From Mansonella perstans (taxonomy: Eukaryota > Nematoda > Chromadorea > Rhabditida > Onchocercidae), in NCBI GenBank assembly GCA_037074765.1, contig JBAMDO010000045.1, positions 186,001 to 250,000 of the forward strand: DNA of 64,000 bases, written 5' to 3'. A program made the position numbers and the translations under genes. The notes under the pieces are model-generated. The model worked only from the letters and a program-made list of their open reading frames with translations, was not told the origin of the DNA and did no database searches. Positions 44,086 to 57,500 of this stretch are shown piece after piece (within the stretch, counting starts at the first letter, position 1; each line of letters begins with the position of its first letter).

Positions 44086-44214
44086 ATGTATGTGTGTATG
44101 TGTGTGTGTATGTGTGTGTGTATGTGTGTGTGTATGTGTGTGTGTATGTGTGTATGTGTGTGTGTGTGTATGTGTGTGTGTGTATGTGTGTGTGTTTGAA
44201 CGTGTGTGTTTGTG
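44086..44214. repeat. TG/TGTA microsatellite
   Basis: About 130 bp of TGTG blocks punctuated by TA, as repeated TGTATGTGTG-type units, becoming imperfect after about 44195. The open frames across it on both strands are repeat artefacts. Confidence 0.95.
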
Positions 44215-44538
44215 TGGGCGATTGAGAATTGGTGGGAGAAGTGGGGGAACAAATAGTGTATTCATTGTTTTGGTTGCCTCTTGGATGAATGGCCGATTAA
44301 ACGAGGTTTGTTATAAGGGGTAAAGGAAGAACAACAATGCTTAGTTTATGTGTACCTTTTGGAAGAGGGGGCATTGCAAAATTCAGATGTTTAAAAGCGC
44401 GCTTGGGTGAATAGATGATAAGACACGATAGCATCCCTAATTTTTGCTAATTAATTTAATGACTTCCGGATAGGTTTTCAAAACATCTCCATTTTATAAA
44501 TTACTACACTACTGCTTACTGTACTGCTTCGTCCAGCC

Positions 44539-44555
44539 AAAAAAAAAAAAAAAAA
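44539..44555. repeat. A17 homopolymer
   Basis: A plain A run following GTCCAGCC, with no associated feature. Confidence 0.85.
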
Positions 44556-46701
44556 CAATTACCCTCAAAGTACTTTGTAATATTAATAGTTCCAGAAATA
44601 ACTTCGATACATTTCAAAGATTTTACAAATTTCAAAAATTAATATAGTCTGATAGAGACGAATTATTTTCACTATATACGGCATTTTATTCCATAACCAT
44701 TCTCTCGTTAATTCTTAATAACTTCACAATGAATGTATCAGAAATGTTTCAGATAAAGTGAATAGATATGCATTACATACAGTACGAAGGTTTAAATTAG
44801 TACATGATGTTTTTTTAAGGAGACAGGTATCTTCAAGATCATTTGATTCCGATAGTCTAAGACTGTGTTATTAACATCAGATAGTCTAACTTTCCTCCCT
44901 TTTTTGCGAGAAAATGCATCTAATTCCTCCTAACTTTTCAAATCATTCGGCAATCAGTGATATCAATTCAAGCAATACCGTATATCAAACCGGAAGTGTT
45001 GACAGATCATATCTTTAAACGTACAAAAGCATTGTATTTTAGCTATATAATGAAGTTTTTTGTTTCTGCTTCTATGCGATAAGAAAGATGTTAACTGGGA
45101 AACAGGAAAACGAAGAATGCTCTTTTGCATTGATGACGGTCGCATCACTTTCAGGCGCCAAGCATTTTGCAATAAAAAACATTGTTGTATAGGCGTCATG
45201 AGTCTTTCCAAAACAGTCGTATAAAGAGAATTAGAAATAGAAACTAGAATAGAACCTGGTCGACCAGTAAACTATATTTATATATAGAAATGTTTAAAAA
45301 ATATTTACGTATGCAATGCGTGTTTAAAACTTTTGGGCAATAATTTTGATTCAGAAAACTCCAAAAATGTTAGAGTTCAGGAATTCTGAAGGCAATTTGA
45401 TTGCCTTAAATCCATAGCATTCCGACACAGCGACTGGGTCAGTCATCTGCAAGCTTCTGATTTTTGTTTAACCGGTCTATCAACTGTAACAGGGAACCGA
45501 CTCATTCTGGAGAAACTTTCTCGATTTTGTTTCTTCTCTTAAAGAATTTTAAAATTGGCGATGTCTGTCCTCAGCTATTTGTCCCATAATAACTTCACGG
45601 AATTTAGCAGTAAACAGCACCGGCAACAAGAAATGTCGTGGCAAGGTACGGCACAAAGAAATAAGCATCAGATAGGAATTAGTGCGGTAATTTAACTTTC
45701 AACTTCCGCGCAGTTCTGAGAAAAACACAACATAATTTCGAATTCTTGAAACGGAAGACAGTCTATAATGAAGTGTGAGAAATATTTCTGATGGTCGAAT
45801 TAAAATATAGCCAAAATGTGAAAAAGATTTCTGATCGAATTTAGTGGTGGGAGAAGTTTTTCGAGGCACAAAGTCGTGAAATATAGTGCTTAACATAAAT
45901 TCTTTTTTAAAAGAGGTGAAATAATTGAAGTGCCGAAGATAATTTTATTCAGCTTTTCGATTAGATCTGAAATTAGCGTTTCTGGATCTTTTGGAAAAAG
46001 GTTTAAAGAAAAAGAAGAAAATGGGTTAAAAAAGGGTGGTGTAAGTATGTTAGCGGCGGAAGGTGAGGTGCTTGTTGCGCTTGCTGATGTGAATGTATGT
46101 GTTCGTATGTATGTGTGTGGATGTCGGAGAGTTTGTTTGGCTTTAGCCAATAATAAAAATTTGTATGGTGGGCATATATGGCCGATCGAGGCCAGTTTGT
46201 GAATCTTGTCGCACTCGATCAGCCGTGCCTTGTCTTGAGTCTTAAGACAATTCCCAATAAAATTCCATTAAGCGGCGTTCATTTATTCGCAGGAGTAGGA
46301 CCTTTTCTATTTGCTTGGGCCCGTAAACTACAAGCGGAGAAGGAATAAGGGAAAAAGAGGGAAAGAGATGGGATATGTCCCTGCCATAACTATTCCACAG
46401 TGCCAATAGTTGTTGTACGGACGTCACGCTGATTTCCTCAACTATTAATCGAATTTACCGCGAGTTGAAATTTATCAAGAAATCACGTAGTGTGGCAGAA
46501 GTATCGCTAACGGCGGTGTATCTCGCTGAACATTGCTAGCTCAAAAACATTGGCATATATGTTTGACGCAAAACATTATTCTGTATTGGAATTTGACATG
46601 CTGATCCCTCAATAAAGTCGAATATTTTGAGGAATTTAAAATTTGGTGAGACTTGGAACTGTGATTGTAGCATAAAGTTCAGGTAGTTTTCCAAATCAGT
46701 T

Positions 46702-46703
<2 letters not shown>

Positions 46704-46732
<29 letters not shown>
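46704..46732. repeat. A29 homopolymer
   Basis: The longest A run in the window, preceded by CAGTTGC. No retroposon body or target duplication was recognised. Confidence 0.9.
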
Positions 46733-47669
46733 CATTCCTTTAGCTAAATATGTTGAAAGAGAGAGAGCGGTAGACGCAAAAACTAACAAGGCAAAAAAAA
46801 TTTGAGATGTGCGATAGAAATCATACACACACAACCTGATGACGCTTTTCCTTAATTCAACATTATTCAAAAAAGATGGAGTTGAAGCAGACATTCCATT
46901 CTTTCACCTTCATCGATTTATGCCATTGAATGCATGAAAGGATGGGCTGATGAAAACTTCATCATTTAGAAAAAATAAACTTCTTTGAGAATCAAACTTC
47001 ATTTGAAAAGAACGGCGGCGGCAGTCCTCTCTGATGATCAACACACAATGTGTAAAAGAAATGTATAATGTAATTTTTACAATACAACAAACAATTCGAT
47101 CCATATTTTTAGATTTTTTTTTTTGAACTGAAGATGACAATCTTCAAAGATTAGAATAAGGTGTTCGAATAGAAAACAACTCTCTCAAAAATCATCTTTC
47201 TTTTTAGAAAAAAATCAAATTTTTTTGACATTTTCCTTTTGGAGGATCAACAGTTATGAAATTGTTTGATTAACTCATATTTGGAAGCTAATTTTTAAAT
47301 ATTTAAGAGTAGTACAAATGAGACACAAAAATTTCAAGTATGCAATACAAGAAAGGAAAAGGTACGGATATATGGATAGGTGCGCTGAGGGATTGATAAG
47401 CATAGTTACATATAACATAGTAATTGCCTCTAGTACCTTCCAAGTGAATAATTAGGGAGACTATAAAAATTCAATTATAAAAATCATTGTGTATGATACT
47501 AAAGCGCTGCATGGTGGTTATTTCTATATGTATGATTGGAGAACATAAAGAAATATAACTGCACAATGGAATTGGTGTAATGTTTAGCTAATTGAAGTGC
47601 ATCACCATTATCAAATAAGTCACCAGTTCGTTCATTATCTTTAGATAGAACGTGGTCATCTCTGTTACG

Positions 47670-47735
47670 TTACTATTTATTATTATTATTATTATTATTA
47701 CTGTTACTTCTATTATTATTACTTTATTATTATAG
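47670..47735. repeat. ATT trinucleotide microsatellite
   Basis: TTATTATTATT-type repeats interrupted by CTGTTACTTC, about 60 bp in all. Confidence 0.9.
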
Positions 47736-48761
47736 ATATCATCAATACAGCAGTTCTTTCTTTGTCCCACTCTGAACGATCAAACTTTCACAAATCAAAG
47801 AGCGTTGACTATTTTGATACAATACTGCAATCGGTAAACCATGAATGACTACCACTTATTAACTGAAATAATGCATCACTAAAGCTACTAGTAATTTTGC
47901 CACCATTTGAAGGCTGAGAATAAGAAAACTTTCTTCCCTCTCTTATAAAAAGCTAATATTATGCATTGCTTACAACTACATACTGAAACCAGCTCATCAA
48001 AAAGCGCACTTCGAAACAAATTAAATCTATCGTGATGAATGTATGCCGCACGAACTATCGAACTTATAACCTCAGCTTGAAACTCTGGAAATTTAAACAT
48101 CATTTCTATATATATATATATAAACTAATGCGGACATGGACGAATCAAGTATAATGACGGATATGCCCAAACACAGACAAACCATTAACAATTAGCATAA
48201 TTGTTATGCTTAACAAGAAAATAAAACAGAGTATCGCAGTCTCGAACAATGTATTATGGATAAGCTGAGGTAATTCCACCATTCAACACTTCCCTTTTTA
48301 TAAAAGCTGTTTCTCTCTACCCAACCTCTTGCCTTCTTATATTTAACCGTTTCTACTTTTGAAATTAGGATGCAGTTTTGGATTCCTATCGTGAGTCCAA
48401 GCTTAACATCCATACCAAACCCAAGGCTTGTTTATCCGTACCACTCATCCTTGATTTGGAATTTATCAATAAATTAATAATCGCTGCCTGGAAACGGGCT
48501 AGGGACATCCAACCCGTCAAAGAATGTGGCTGAAATGAGTCAATTTCTCTATAAGACAGGTACTGAAAACTTTAATATGATTATAGGCTATGTTCATTTC
48601 TGCCACAGTGTCGCTCAGTTGGAAAATTCTGCAACTGGTGTGTTACAAATGAATAATTCAAAATATGAACAGTAAAAATCAAAGCATTGATTACTGATTC
48701 TTTGCATAACTTATTCCGAAGGGAACAGTAGATGAATATCAAAAAGGATTTCTTCATTTTC

Positions 48762-48806
48762 AATCAATAAACACCCGTAATTAATTTAATCAATAAACAC
48801 CCGTAA
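48762..48806. repeat. spaced 19-bp direct repeat
   Basis: AATCAATAAACACCCGTAA occurs at 48762-48780 and 48788-48806, separated by TTAATTT. Confidence 0.85.
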
Positions 48807-51548
48807 TAATTAGTTAACTATAGTTACGTAATTAGTAAACTGTAATTAATTACAACAGTAAATCAATGAAATCATTTTCAGTACCGCGCTATATGGCTTA
48901 ATGCTTACAAAAAAGAGTAGCAAAAACTTTTTTGATGAAACTGATGCTAAAGTTGCAAAAAAATGAAGAGTCTGACAGTGATCTTAACATAATCGCAATC
49001 ACCAGTGCAGCACGCTTAAAATTTAAAAACCGTTTTAAAAAGTCCAACGCTTGCTGCGAATTTCCAATCAAAGATTTCTTTGATAATTTTACATCTCATG
49101 GATATTTCAAAAAAAAAAAAGAAATCAAAATTTAGACAATTTTACAAAACTTTTTCTTCCTCTTTTCTCTAAAAAATGTCTGAGAAAAAAAATTTCCTCA
49201 GATGAAAACACTGTGTAAAGCGTCGCTCACAGTATAAAAACAAACTAGCAAAAAACAAAATAAATGGAATTGAAAAGATAGAAATTCCGTGGTATGTTGG
49301 GAAACAACTGCTTTTGTTGGAGGACAACTAAACAGGTATTTTTCATATGATGATTCCTGTTTGTTCCAATAGAAATGCTTCTTATATATTTCTACCCTCA
49401 ACAACTAACCTTTTTCTATATATCGGAATTTTATTTTTTCTAGTATATCATTATTCTGATATATCAATTATGGGGGTGAAAATTCTCAGCAATAATTATA
49501 AGACAACAGTAAATGTTCAGCAAAATGTTCCCAGGCTTTAAATAAAGTTTTGAACAATCCCATTAATGTATTTTAGTGACAGCAACCTTCATGAAGGAAT
49601 CCGGGATAAGTTATAATGGGAATTTTTTTTATCTACGAACCAAATCGATGATCGCTATTCGTGAAAATTTTCATTTTAATGAAAAAAAGTGAGTTTGAAC
49701 AAAAGAAAAGAAGAAAGTCAAGTGTGATATAAGGTGTATAACTTACAAACGAATAGAAACAAAGGAAGGATGCAGAAAGAACTAAATTGGTTTATTGAGT
49801 CGATTGAAGGTAGCAATAAAACAAGAAAACTGCAGAAAATTATAAAACAAAATTGGTTATATTCACGGACTTACTCTTACTTGTTTGTATATAGTAAAAT
49901 TATGTTGGGAAATCATAAATAAACCCCATAAATATAAATTAATAAATAATTATATATCTATTTATGCAGAAAAAATTTTAAAAAATGATGTTAAATAAAA
50001 ATTGAAAATGATGGCTTTATTAAGGAAATGAAACTTTGAAGATAAGAACTAATCTTGACTTGCAATCTTTAAGAAAATAGCAGTTTCCATACTCTCAAAG
50101 ATCGCACAGGTTTTTATGGTCTCTTGGTTTTTTCGATTCAGTTGTTAACGCGACACACTTTTTGTAATAAGGAATTATGGCCTTGTTTAAGTAATTATGT
50201 ATTCTAATCCAAGAAGGCTAGAAACCTGAGACTTCTGAAACGGGTAGTCTGCAAATATTTTCTTCAACCCTGTGTTGTCTACGCGTTTTTGAGCAAGGAT
50301 TTTTTGATTGCTTGATAGCTCCATGACTTTTTTGTTAGGCCATTTACTATTTGGCCACTCCATTCATCAATCTAGCAACATAAACACTGAGTTACGTAAC
50401 GAAGGTAGGTAACATGAACGTTGAGTTATTTTTAAATATTAGACACATTTGCTGTTTTCTCTTTGTACCAACACTTAACAGACGACGAAATTTTCACCCA
50501 ACTAATCGAAATTTCATACGCATGAACTTAAATTATTAGTAGAGTTTGCAAATCACTGGAACTGGATAATTTGAAGAAAAGAAAGTTGCTTCGTACTGCT
50601 AAATTCAACATTACTTAAAGCCATGCCGAATAAAAATGTGATCAGTTTTTTTTAGTGTGTAAAGAGAGGTTTCTAAGGAGTAACTTTTCAAGGAGTTAAA
50701 GGAGTTACTTAATAAGAATCGGAAGAAGTCATTATTTATATGATCATTTATGGAGTACAGAAGATAATACAAAAAATTTAACCATTTCTTTCGGGAACTT
50801 TTGATTGGAAACCAGCTATTACTCCTGAAAAATTGTAAATGGAAATTAATCCCAGTACCACTAATAATATGATCAATACCGATAAGGGTCGGATTTTCAC
50901 CTTTGTTAAAAAAATTACAAACCAGAAAGGGAACGATCAGGCATGTACCCAACAAAACAGCAGAGAAATCGAAAATATATGATTTCTCTGGAAAACTGTT
51001 ACCAGAAATTCGCCATTTTTCATAGTGAGTGAAGTGTATGTTGTTGAATTCCCAGACTTCAGCTTGTGAATCTCAAATTTCGTTAATTATTTAAACTAAT
51101 AAAAATACTGCCCTTACTTATTTGAAATGAGTGGACTACAGGGACTGAAAAAGCACACTACCTGTAAATCAAAAAAAAGTTATTTCGGACTTTTTAAGAT
51201 CTCGAACTATCTGCTGGGAAAAAAGTTTTCTAGTTTTCTTTTTTAGGTTTTTCAGAACAGGAATAGAATTGATTGTTAGTATGTCAAAGGTTATTTACAA
51301 TATGTAATGAAACTTCATATTTTCGCTTTCTCTGTATAAAAATTGAAAATTTTATCATCGGCTGATAAGCGCAGATGTTAGAAGTACGAAAGCTTTATAA
51401 AATGTCTGCACAGAATAATACAAGTTCGTGCCATGTATGTACATGTGGTGCACAACTGACTTTCTCATTAAACATTTTGTAAGGTCGCCATCGTTTACTT
51501 CATCTTCCTTCTCCAATTTTAATCTTTTCTGGAATTTCAAAATATTTC

Positions 51549-51576
51549 AAAAAAAAAAAAAAAAAAAAAAAAAAAA
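51549..51576. repeat. A28 homopolymer
   Basis: Twenty-eight A residues following AATATTTC, with no associated feature recognised. Confidence 0.9.
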
Positions 51577-54500
51577 GTGATACCATAAACTGCCTTGTCA
51601 GCAATTTTAAATTATATTTGGAAAAACAAATGTTGACAATTTTATTTCGAGCTCGTTTGGTTAAAGATGGATACGTATGTATAACAGCATAGTGCATCAT
51701 TTTAATCATTTCTTGAATTAACTTATGTTCTTGCATTTCTATTCCCAAGAATTGCGTTCTATATTTTCATATCCCGCAATTTGCTGATATGCAAAGAAAT
51801 AGTAAAATGAGTGGACTGAAAACAGATGACCGTGTAATAAAGGTGAAAAGAAGGAAAAAAGAAAGTCAAAAGTATAAGAACAGAGAGAATGGAATGTTAG
51901 AGGATAGTAGAAGAAGAGTGAATGTTACTTGAAGGGACGAAAACAAAACGAAAAAAAGTAGACGCAAATAGTTCTGATTAAAGTGCAGATTTTTTACTGC
52001 ACAAAAAAGGAACAGCGGAGGAGGAGTATTTAATCAATTATTAAAGACATATAAAGGCAGAGTAGGGCGGTGTTTCCTGATAAAAGTGAAAAAAAAAAAA
52101 AATGACTGAGAAAGTAAAGCTATGAAGTTTAGCATGCAATGGCGATCTTTATACTATTTCCAAATTAACCATTGGCCGTTCAAGATTGGCTAGAATAGAG
52201 ACTTATCAGCAAGTTATGCAGAACTGGATAAGACAAAGACATTCTCAAATGGCCAATGCTTGCCGCTAGTTTTTTTCTCTTCAATTTTCATGAATTTGAT
52301 TCGGAAGTGATTTGCAAAGACCTGAAGAGTTCCAACTAATACGTTGACACATACATGTATAGCATACATATATACACGCACAAAATTCACATTTCTCATT
52401 GCAACACATAATAAATTCCATTAAATGCTTTACATCTCCTACTCATAAGCACTTGGAGTGCTTCAAGGAAACGTATGTGTCGGTCTGCTTCAGTGTATCA
52501 GGCTGCAAAGGCCATCAAAGGGATGAATGTTATTCGCTAAGCAGAACTGGTGCTGTGGAATAAACTAAACGTTTGGTTTAAGTGCCAACCTTTGCCATTC
52601 ATCCCTTTGATCACCTTTGGTCACTCGACTTTATCCATACCTTAACACAAAAGTGCCTCTCTTTCAGTCCAAGAATACATTCCGGTATATTCAGATTCTG
52701 TCTTCAATTCTACTCTTTCTTTTCCCAACAATCATTATCTGAAAACATATTTTATTATCTTGTGAACGGGCAAAGTAGATTCGAGAAAGTCAAATTAGCT
52801 TAACTGGACTAAAACATTTCATATATTTAAGGGCAGAAAGCACCCTTCATCCTAAATTGTTCATTGCTATCTGAACCTTTCTGAAACCAATCTACTAAAG
52901 ATTCTGAACTTTTTAGGTAAGGTGTACTTGTAAAGATGTTTTAAAATATCTACTATAGAGACATCTAATAGAAAAATTTGGTTATGAATCAGTGAAAACA
53001 GATCTTTTGTTACTCTGAATCAATTAATTGAACTAATTTTTCTTTTAAAACATTCCATTGCTTTAAAAAAGGCAATTTTTGACTTGCTTAGCTTTCAGAT
53101 GATCAAACTAGCTATAGCATAAAAAGATTTCTACAACGCGCGCTCAATTATTTTACTTTCGTTGAATTATTTTCAATAAGTTTAGAAGATTTCAAAGAGA
53201 TGAAAATGATATTGTACAATAGAGATATAAGATTGTTTTGACTGAATCAGTCGTCATTATTACAACATTGAGGAAAGCGCCCAAAAACAAGTACAAAAGC
53301 ATCTCTTCGTAGAGCTTCAATAGCTTCCGACTTCCCGGGATCAAAGTTTATTCTAATTGTTCAATTTATTAGCACTAAATCATTGAGACCGAAGGTCGAT
53401 ACGGTTGAAACTTGGCATAAATTTGATATTACATTAATGAATTATTTCGATGTAGAAGATAGGCGGGACATAGGTACGGAGAATTCAATGAGAAAGGATG
53501 GGGAGTAGGTAAATTGGTCCGATAATTAAACAACGACACAGCAAATAGCAGCGGGTAGAAGTAATAAATTAGAATTTTGGGGAAAGCGAATGGTAAGAAG
53601 TGCGCTAAGAAGCGAGGACCTTGACCCATGTCCACTATCACTCAGTATCAATCGTACTGTGTTTACCCTACTCCCATCAAGCTGTCCTACTCATTGCAGC
53701 CACCGCCAAAACAATCTAGCCTCTTCTCTTTCCTCCTCCTCTGTCGCGCCATTGTATTGTTATCGGTCGTCAATCAAAACAGCTATTAACTTTTCCCGTC
53801 GTTTTACTTCTAATTCCGTAACCTTTGCTGATAAGCCATCATTAACGAAAGCAACGACGTCACTATGCACCTATATTTCACTGTAAAACGCCCTCTGACC
53901 TCGATTATTCATCTTCCTACAATGCAATTCCTTTACTTGTCCCTTCCTTTCTTCATACCTTATCGTACTTATTTCACTCTTTCATTAATGATAGTTCAAA
54001 TGAAATATGGGCAGATGGCATCCTTCATCTTACACTGCAATATGCAAACTTGTACATTACCTTCATTATTTGTCACAAAACATGAGAATAAAGGAGAATA
54101 AATGAAGACAAATGAGAATATAAATTTCAAAATTTGATGGTAACAAAATTTTAAAAGATTTTTAGAAAAAAAGCAAATTAAACGACATCGTTACAGTAAC
54201 TGTTACAAGGATACAGACTTTATTTATCAGCAAATGTGTTAATTAAGGAATAGAAATAAGCAACGAAAATAAAATAGGAAAAAAGTATCCTAAGCTCTAG
54301 CAAGGAATGCACCTGATAACTTCTCGTTCTTTAACATTGAACCTTAAATGATGCCTCTTGATTATTGATTAATATCGTCAAATGACTAAATACATTCTGT
54401 ATCGTCTGATGGAAATGAAGATTACGACAGGTTATTACCATAGGTTATCTTGAAACAAAAAGGAATCTGTAAAGTTCAAAATGAAACAGTGGCTAAAAAG

Positions 54501-57500
54501 ATTCTACATGGTTTGAAAAGAGCACCAGATGACTTGGATGAAAAAAAGAAGTAACAAGATGCGGGATCTGGGAAAACACCGGGAAGGATGGAAGGAGAAG
54601 GAAGAAGACAATATCCAAAAAAATCAAGGAAAACGGAAAGCATCAGATTCCTGTAACTACTCGAAGAATTTTGCATAAAAATACTTTCAGAAGAAAGTTG
54701 TCTAGAAAAAGCTACCCATGTTATAACACACCTTCTCCAACATAATTGCAAACAGTATCATTTTGTAATATCTGATTATTTAAGAATATTTTAATACTTG
54801 TCTATCAACTTTTTTCTGGATGATATTTTGAATTCTAGTAACACGTTTCGAAATTGCAGTGGTGACCATGATTAATTTGTACGATAACCTGAAGGGCAAG
54901 GCTTGGTTTCACTCGTTCTTAATGAGAAGATGGAGAATGGAGAAACAAATGAGTTGAGATGAAAGGTATCGGGAAGATAAAATGAAAATAGCGTAGATTG
55001 TACTTCTACAGGATTTTAGCTACCTGCAAAACTTGTTTGCTTACAGAAATTAGCTTACGCTATTTTATTGCTATGCATTTACAGCTTTTCTCTTCGTTTT
55101 TTCTTCAAAAAAACTTTTTAAATAACTTCAGGAAAATCCAGTTATCTATTTTAATTTTCAAACTCATATCTTGTATTTACTTCTCATTCACGTTCATTTC
55201 AATTACATCAAAAGGACGAAGGAAAAGTAAATTGCATCTGTTCTGTTCCGATTCTTATTTTTGTTCCATTTCATTCTAATTTCTTGCTCCTCTACACAAA
55301 TATCCATTTTCAGCAATACAAAAACTATGGCACTGCCCGGATCGCCACCATCTGTCGAACAAATAATGGTTCTGTCTCTTTAAAAAATGTAGTTTGTTGC
55401 AAATTCACCATGTTTTTCAAGTTTGAATTACACACCTGGGCCACTGTTAATCCCTAAGTTGATTAATGTTTGCCGCAATTTAAATTTCAAGATTGATCCA
55501 ACCTGATACATGAAGCGAAGAGTTGACGTGATTACAAAATTGAGTTTTTACAAAAGAACAATGGAAGAAAGAAATTGAGATGCTCAAAATAATTCTTAAG
55601 TATTACTGGGAAGTACTGGAAATAAATAATTTAAAATTTGCAAAATAATCATAAATGAAAGGGGTAATAAATGAAAAGAATACGATCCGCATTAGTAGAA
55701 TCAGTAATATTTGGCACTGAAGATTTGAGAAATAGTAACACTTTGTTCTTACTTCTCTTTTATATATAGAGTATAACCACAATATTTATGCTGAATTAAA
55801 CGACTGTAAAAACTAGCTCTAGCCAAACTTGCAAATTAGAAGGCTAGTTAGTTAAGCAATAATTGCCTATTTTGAACTCGCTTTTGAATTTTGATTTTAC
55901 CTGGATCAGGTTAATTGAGTAGTGTATCGTATCAACATTTCTTATGCTTAGAACATTATCATCGGCACTGAGTGGCAACAATAATGAGGATGCATGAGCG
56001 GCATGTAGTTTGTAGTTTAACAAAATCACTTAGAAATCAGAAACATTTACAGTGATCACTGATGTATCATTTAAGCTAATATCGATTAATTCGAATAAAA
56101 AGCAATTTATGGGAAAATTAAAGAAATGAGGGCTGATGTAACGTGACAGCTTTTTTCAGTTACAACTTCTCGTAGAAGATTTCATCATTAAATAGGTTTT
56201 GAAATTTAACCAGTAAATCAAGCTAGATCAAGCTAGACCATTACCGTTCTCCTTCGAATTAAACTGCGCAGATATATTGAGGATTCCGCCTAATCATGAG
56301 TGAAAACTTTCAGCTTTTCTGGGAAGTTTGATAAGACTAGTTCAATTATTATCGAAGGAAAGATGGTGTCAAAGGCAGACGGAATGAAAACCAAATTATC
56401 CAATTATATTGCGGTTAGCTTTATTTAGTTTTTATAATAAAATGGAAATAAAATGAAAAGGAATGGATAGGAAAAATGAAGCTAACGAATAGTAGAACTA
56501 AAGAATAATGGAATAATGGTAACATACTAATACCATGAAATCAAATCGTTTCTCCACAATTCTCCAAATTGATGTGAAACAACATATTTCAGTTTTTTAA
56601 AAGAGAGAGGAATATGGCAGCAGGAAAAAATGTAGATTAGGATAATACAGAAACAAAATAATTATTGCTTATGTAAATGATTATGAGATTCACTACCGAA
56701 CTTCTCAGCGATTACTAGTTCAGCATCACATCAACAGTCATTCTGAAATGCTCATGGAGTTTGCAGAAAGTGTATTCTGAGTGACAACCCTTGATATGAA
56801 TGGAAGTAGCTAATTAAGTCTCGATGACATAATTTATTCTGAGATAAATATTAGTAGATGTAACGGAAAGAAATTGGTGAAAACACAAACTTTGATGCTT
56901 CAACACTATACGCGAAACTGATACAATAGTTATCAGGATCAAAAATCCTGTCTGTTAACCCATCTCTTAAGGTTAAATCTTTGAAGAAAGAAGTTCAAAG
57001 AGTTTATACGTCCAGGCTATCTGAAAACGAAAAGCCGGGGAAAGACGTAATTAAAGACCGGTTATAATTGATTTAAATACAACACATTGACTCACTGATT
57101 TTTGTTATGATTCTGTCGCTCTCCAACTTCTCCATGCGTTACTGATGGTCTCTTCCTACCTTTGTAAAAGCAAATAGGGGAATATTTTCACCCCTAGGCG
57201 GTTAAATTATTGCTGGTTTGCACTACTGCTACTATTACTATATTGTTATTATTATTTATTGTTATTATCATTTATTTTACTTATTTATTTATTGTCATAC
57301 ATGTTATTACGGTGGTGATACAAATTATGCCACTTCGTTGCTACATATTATTTTCTCATCAAAACAGCCATCATTGTTCGATTCAAATCGCATTCTATGC
57401 AACGCATATACCATATCATGTAAGGTTTGATTAACGGTCCTGCGCGAAAATTCCGTGGAACCCGCCTCCCTTATCCACATCCCTTCTCCTTCCTATCCAT

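Noticed and set aside
44048..44323. Open frames of about 70-90 codons on both strands
   Set aside because: They are translations of the TG/TGTA microsatellite (repeated Cys-Val or His-Thr).
53590..53886. 98-codon plus-strand open frame, Ser-rich
   Set aside because: No recognisable domain, no splice partner and no conserved motif; its composition follows a local pyrimidine-rich stretch.
57210..57434. Open frames with many Ile/Tyr/Leu residues
   Set aside because: They translate a TTA/ATT-rich low-complexity stretch.
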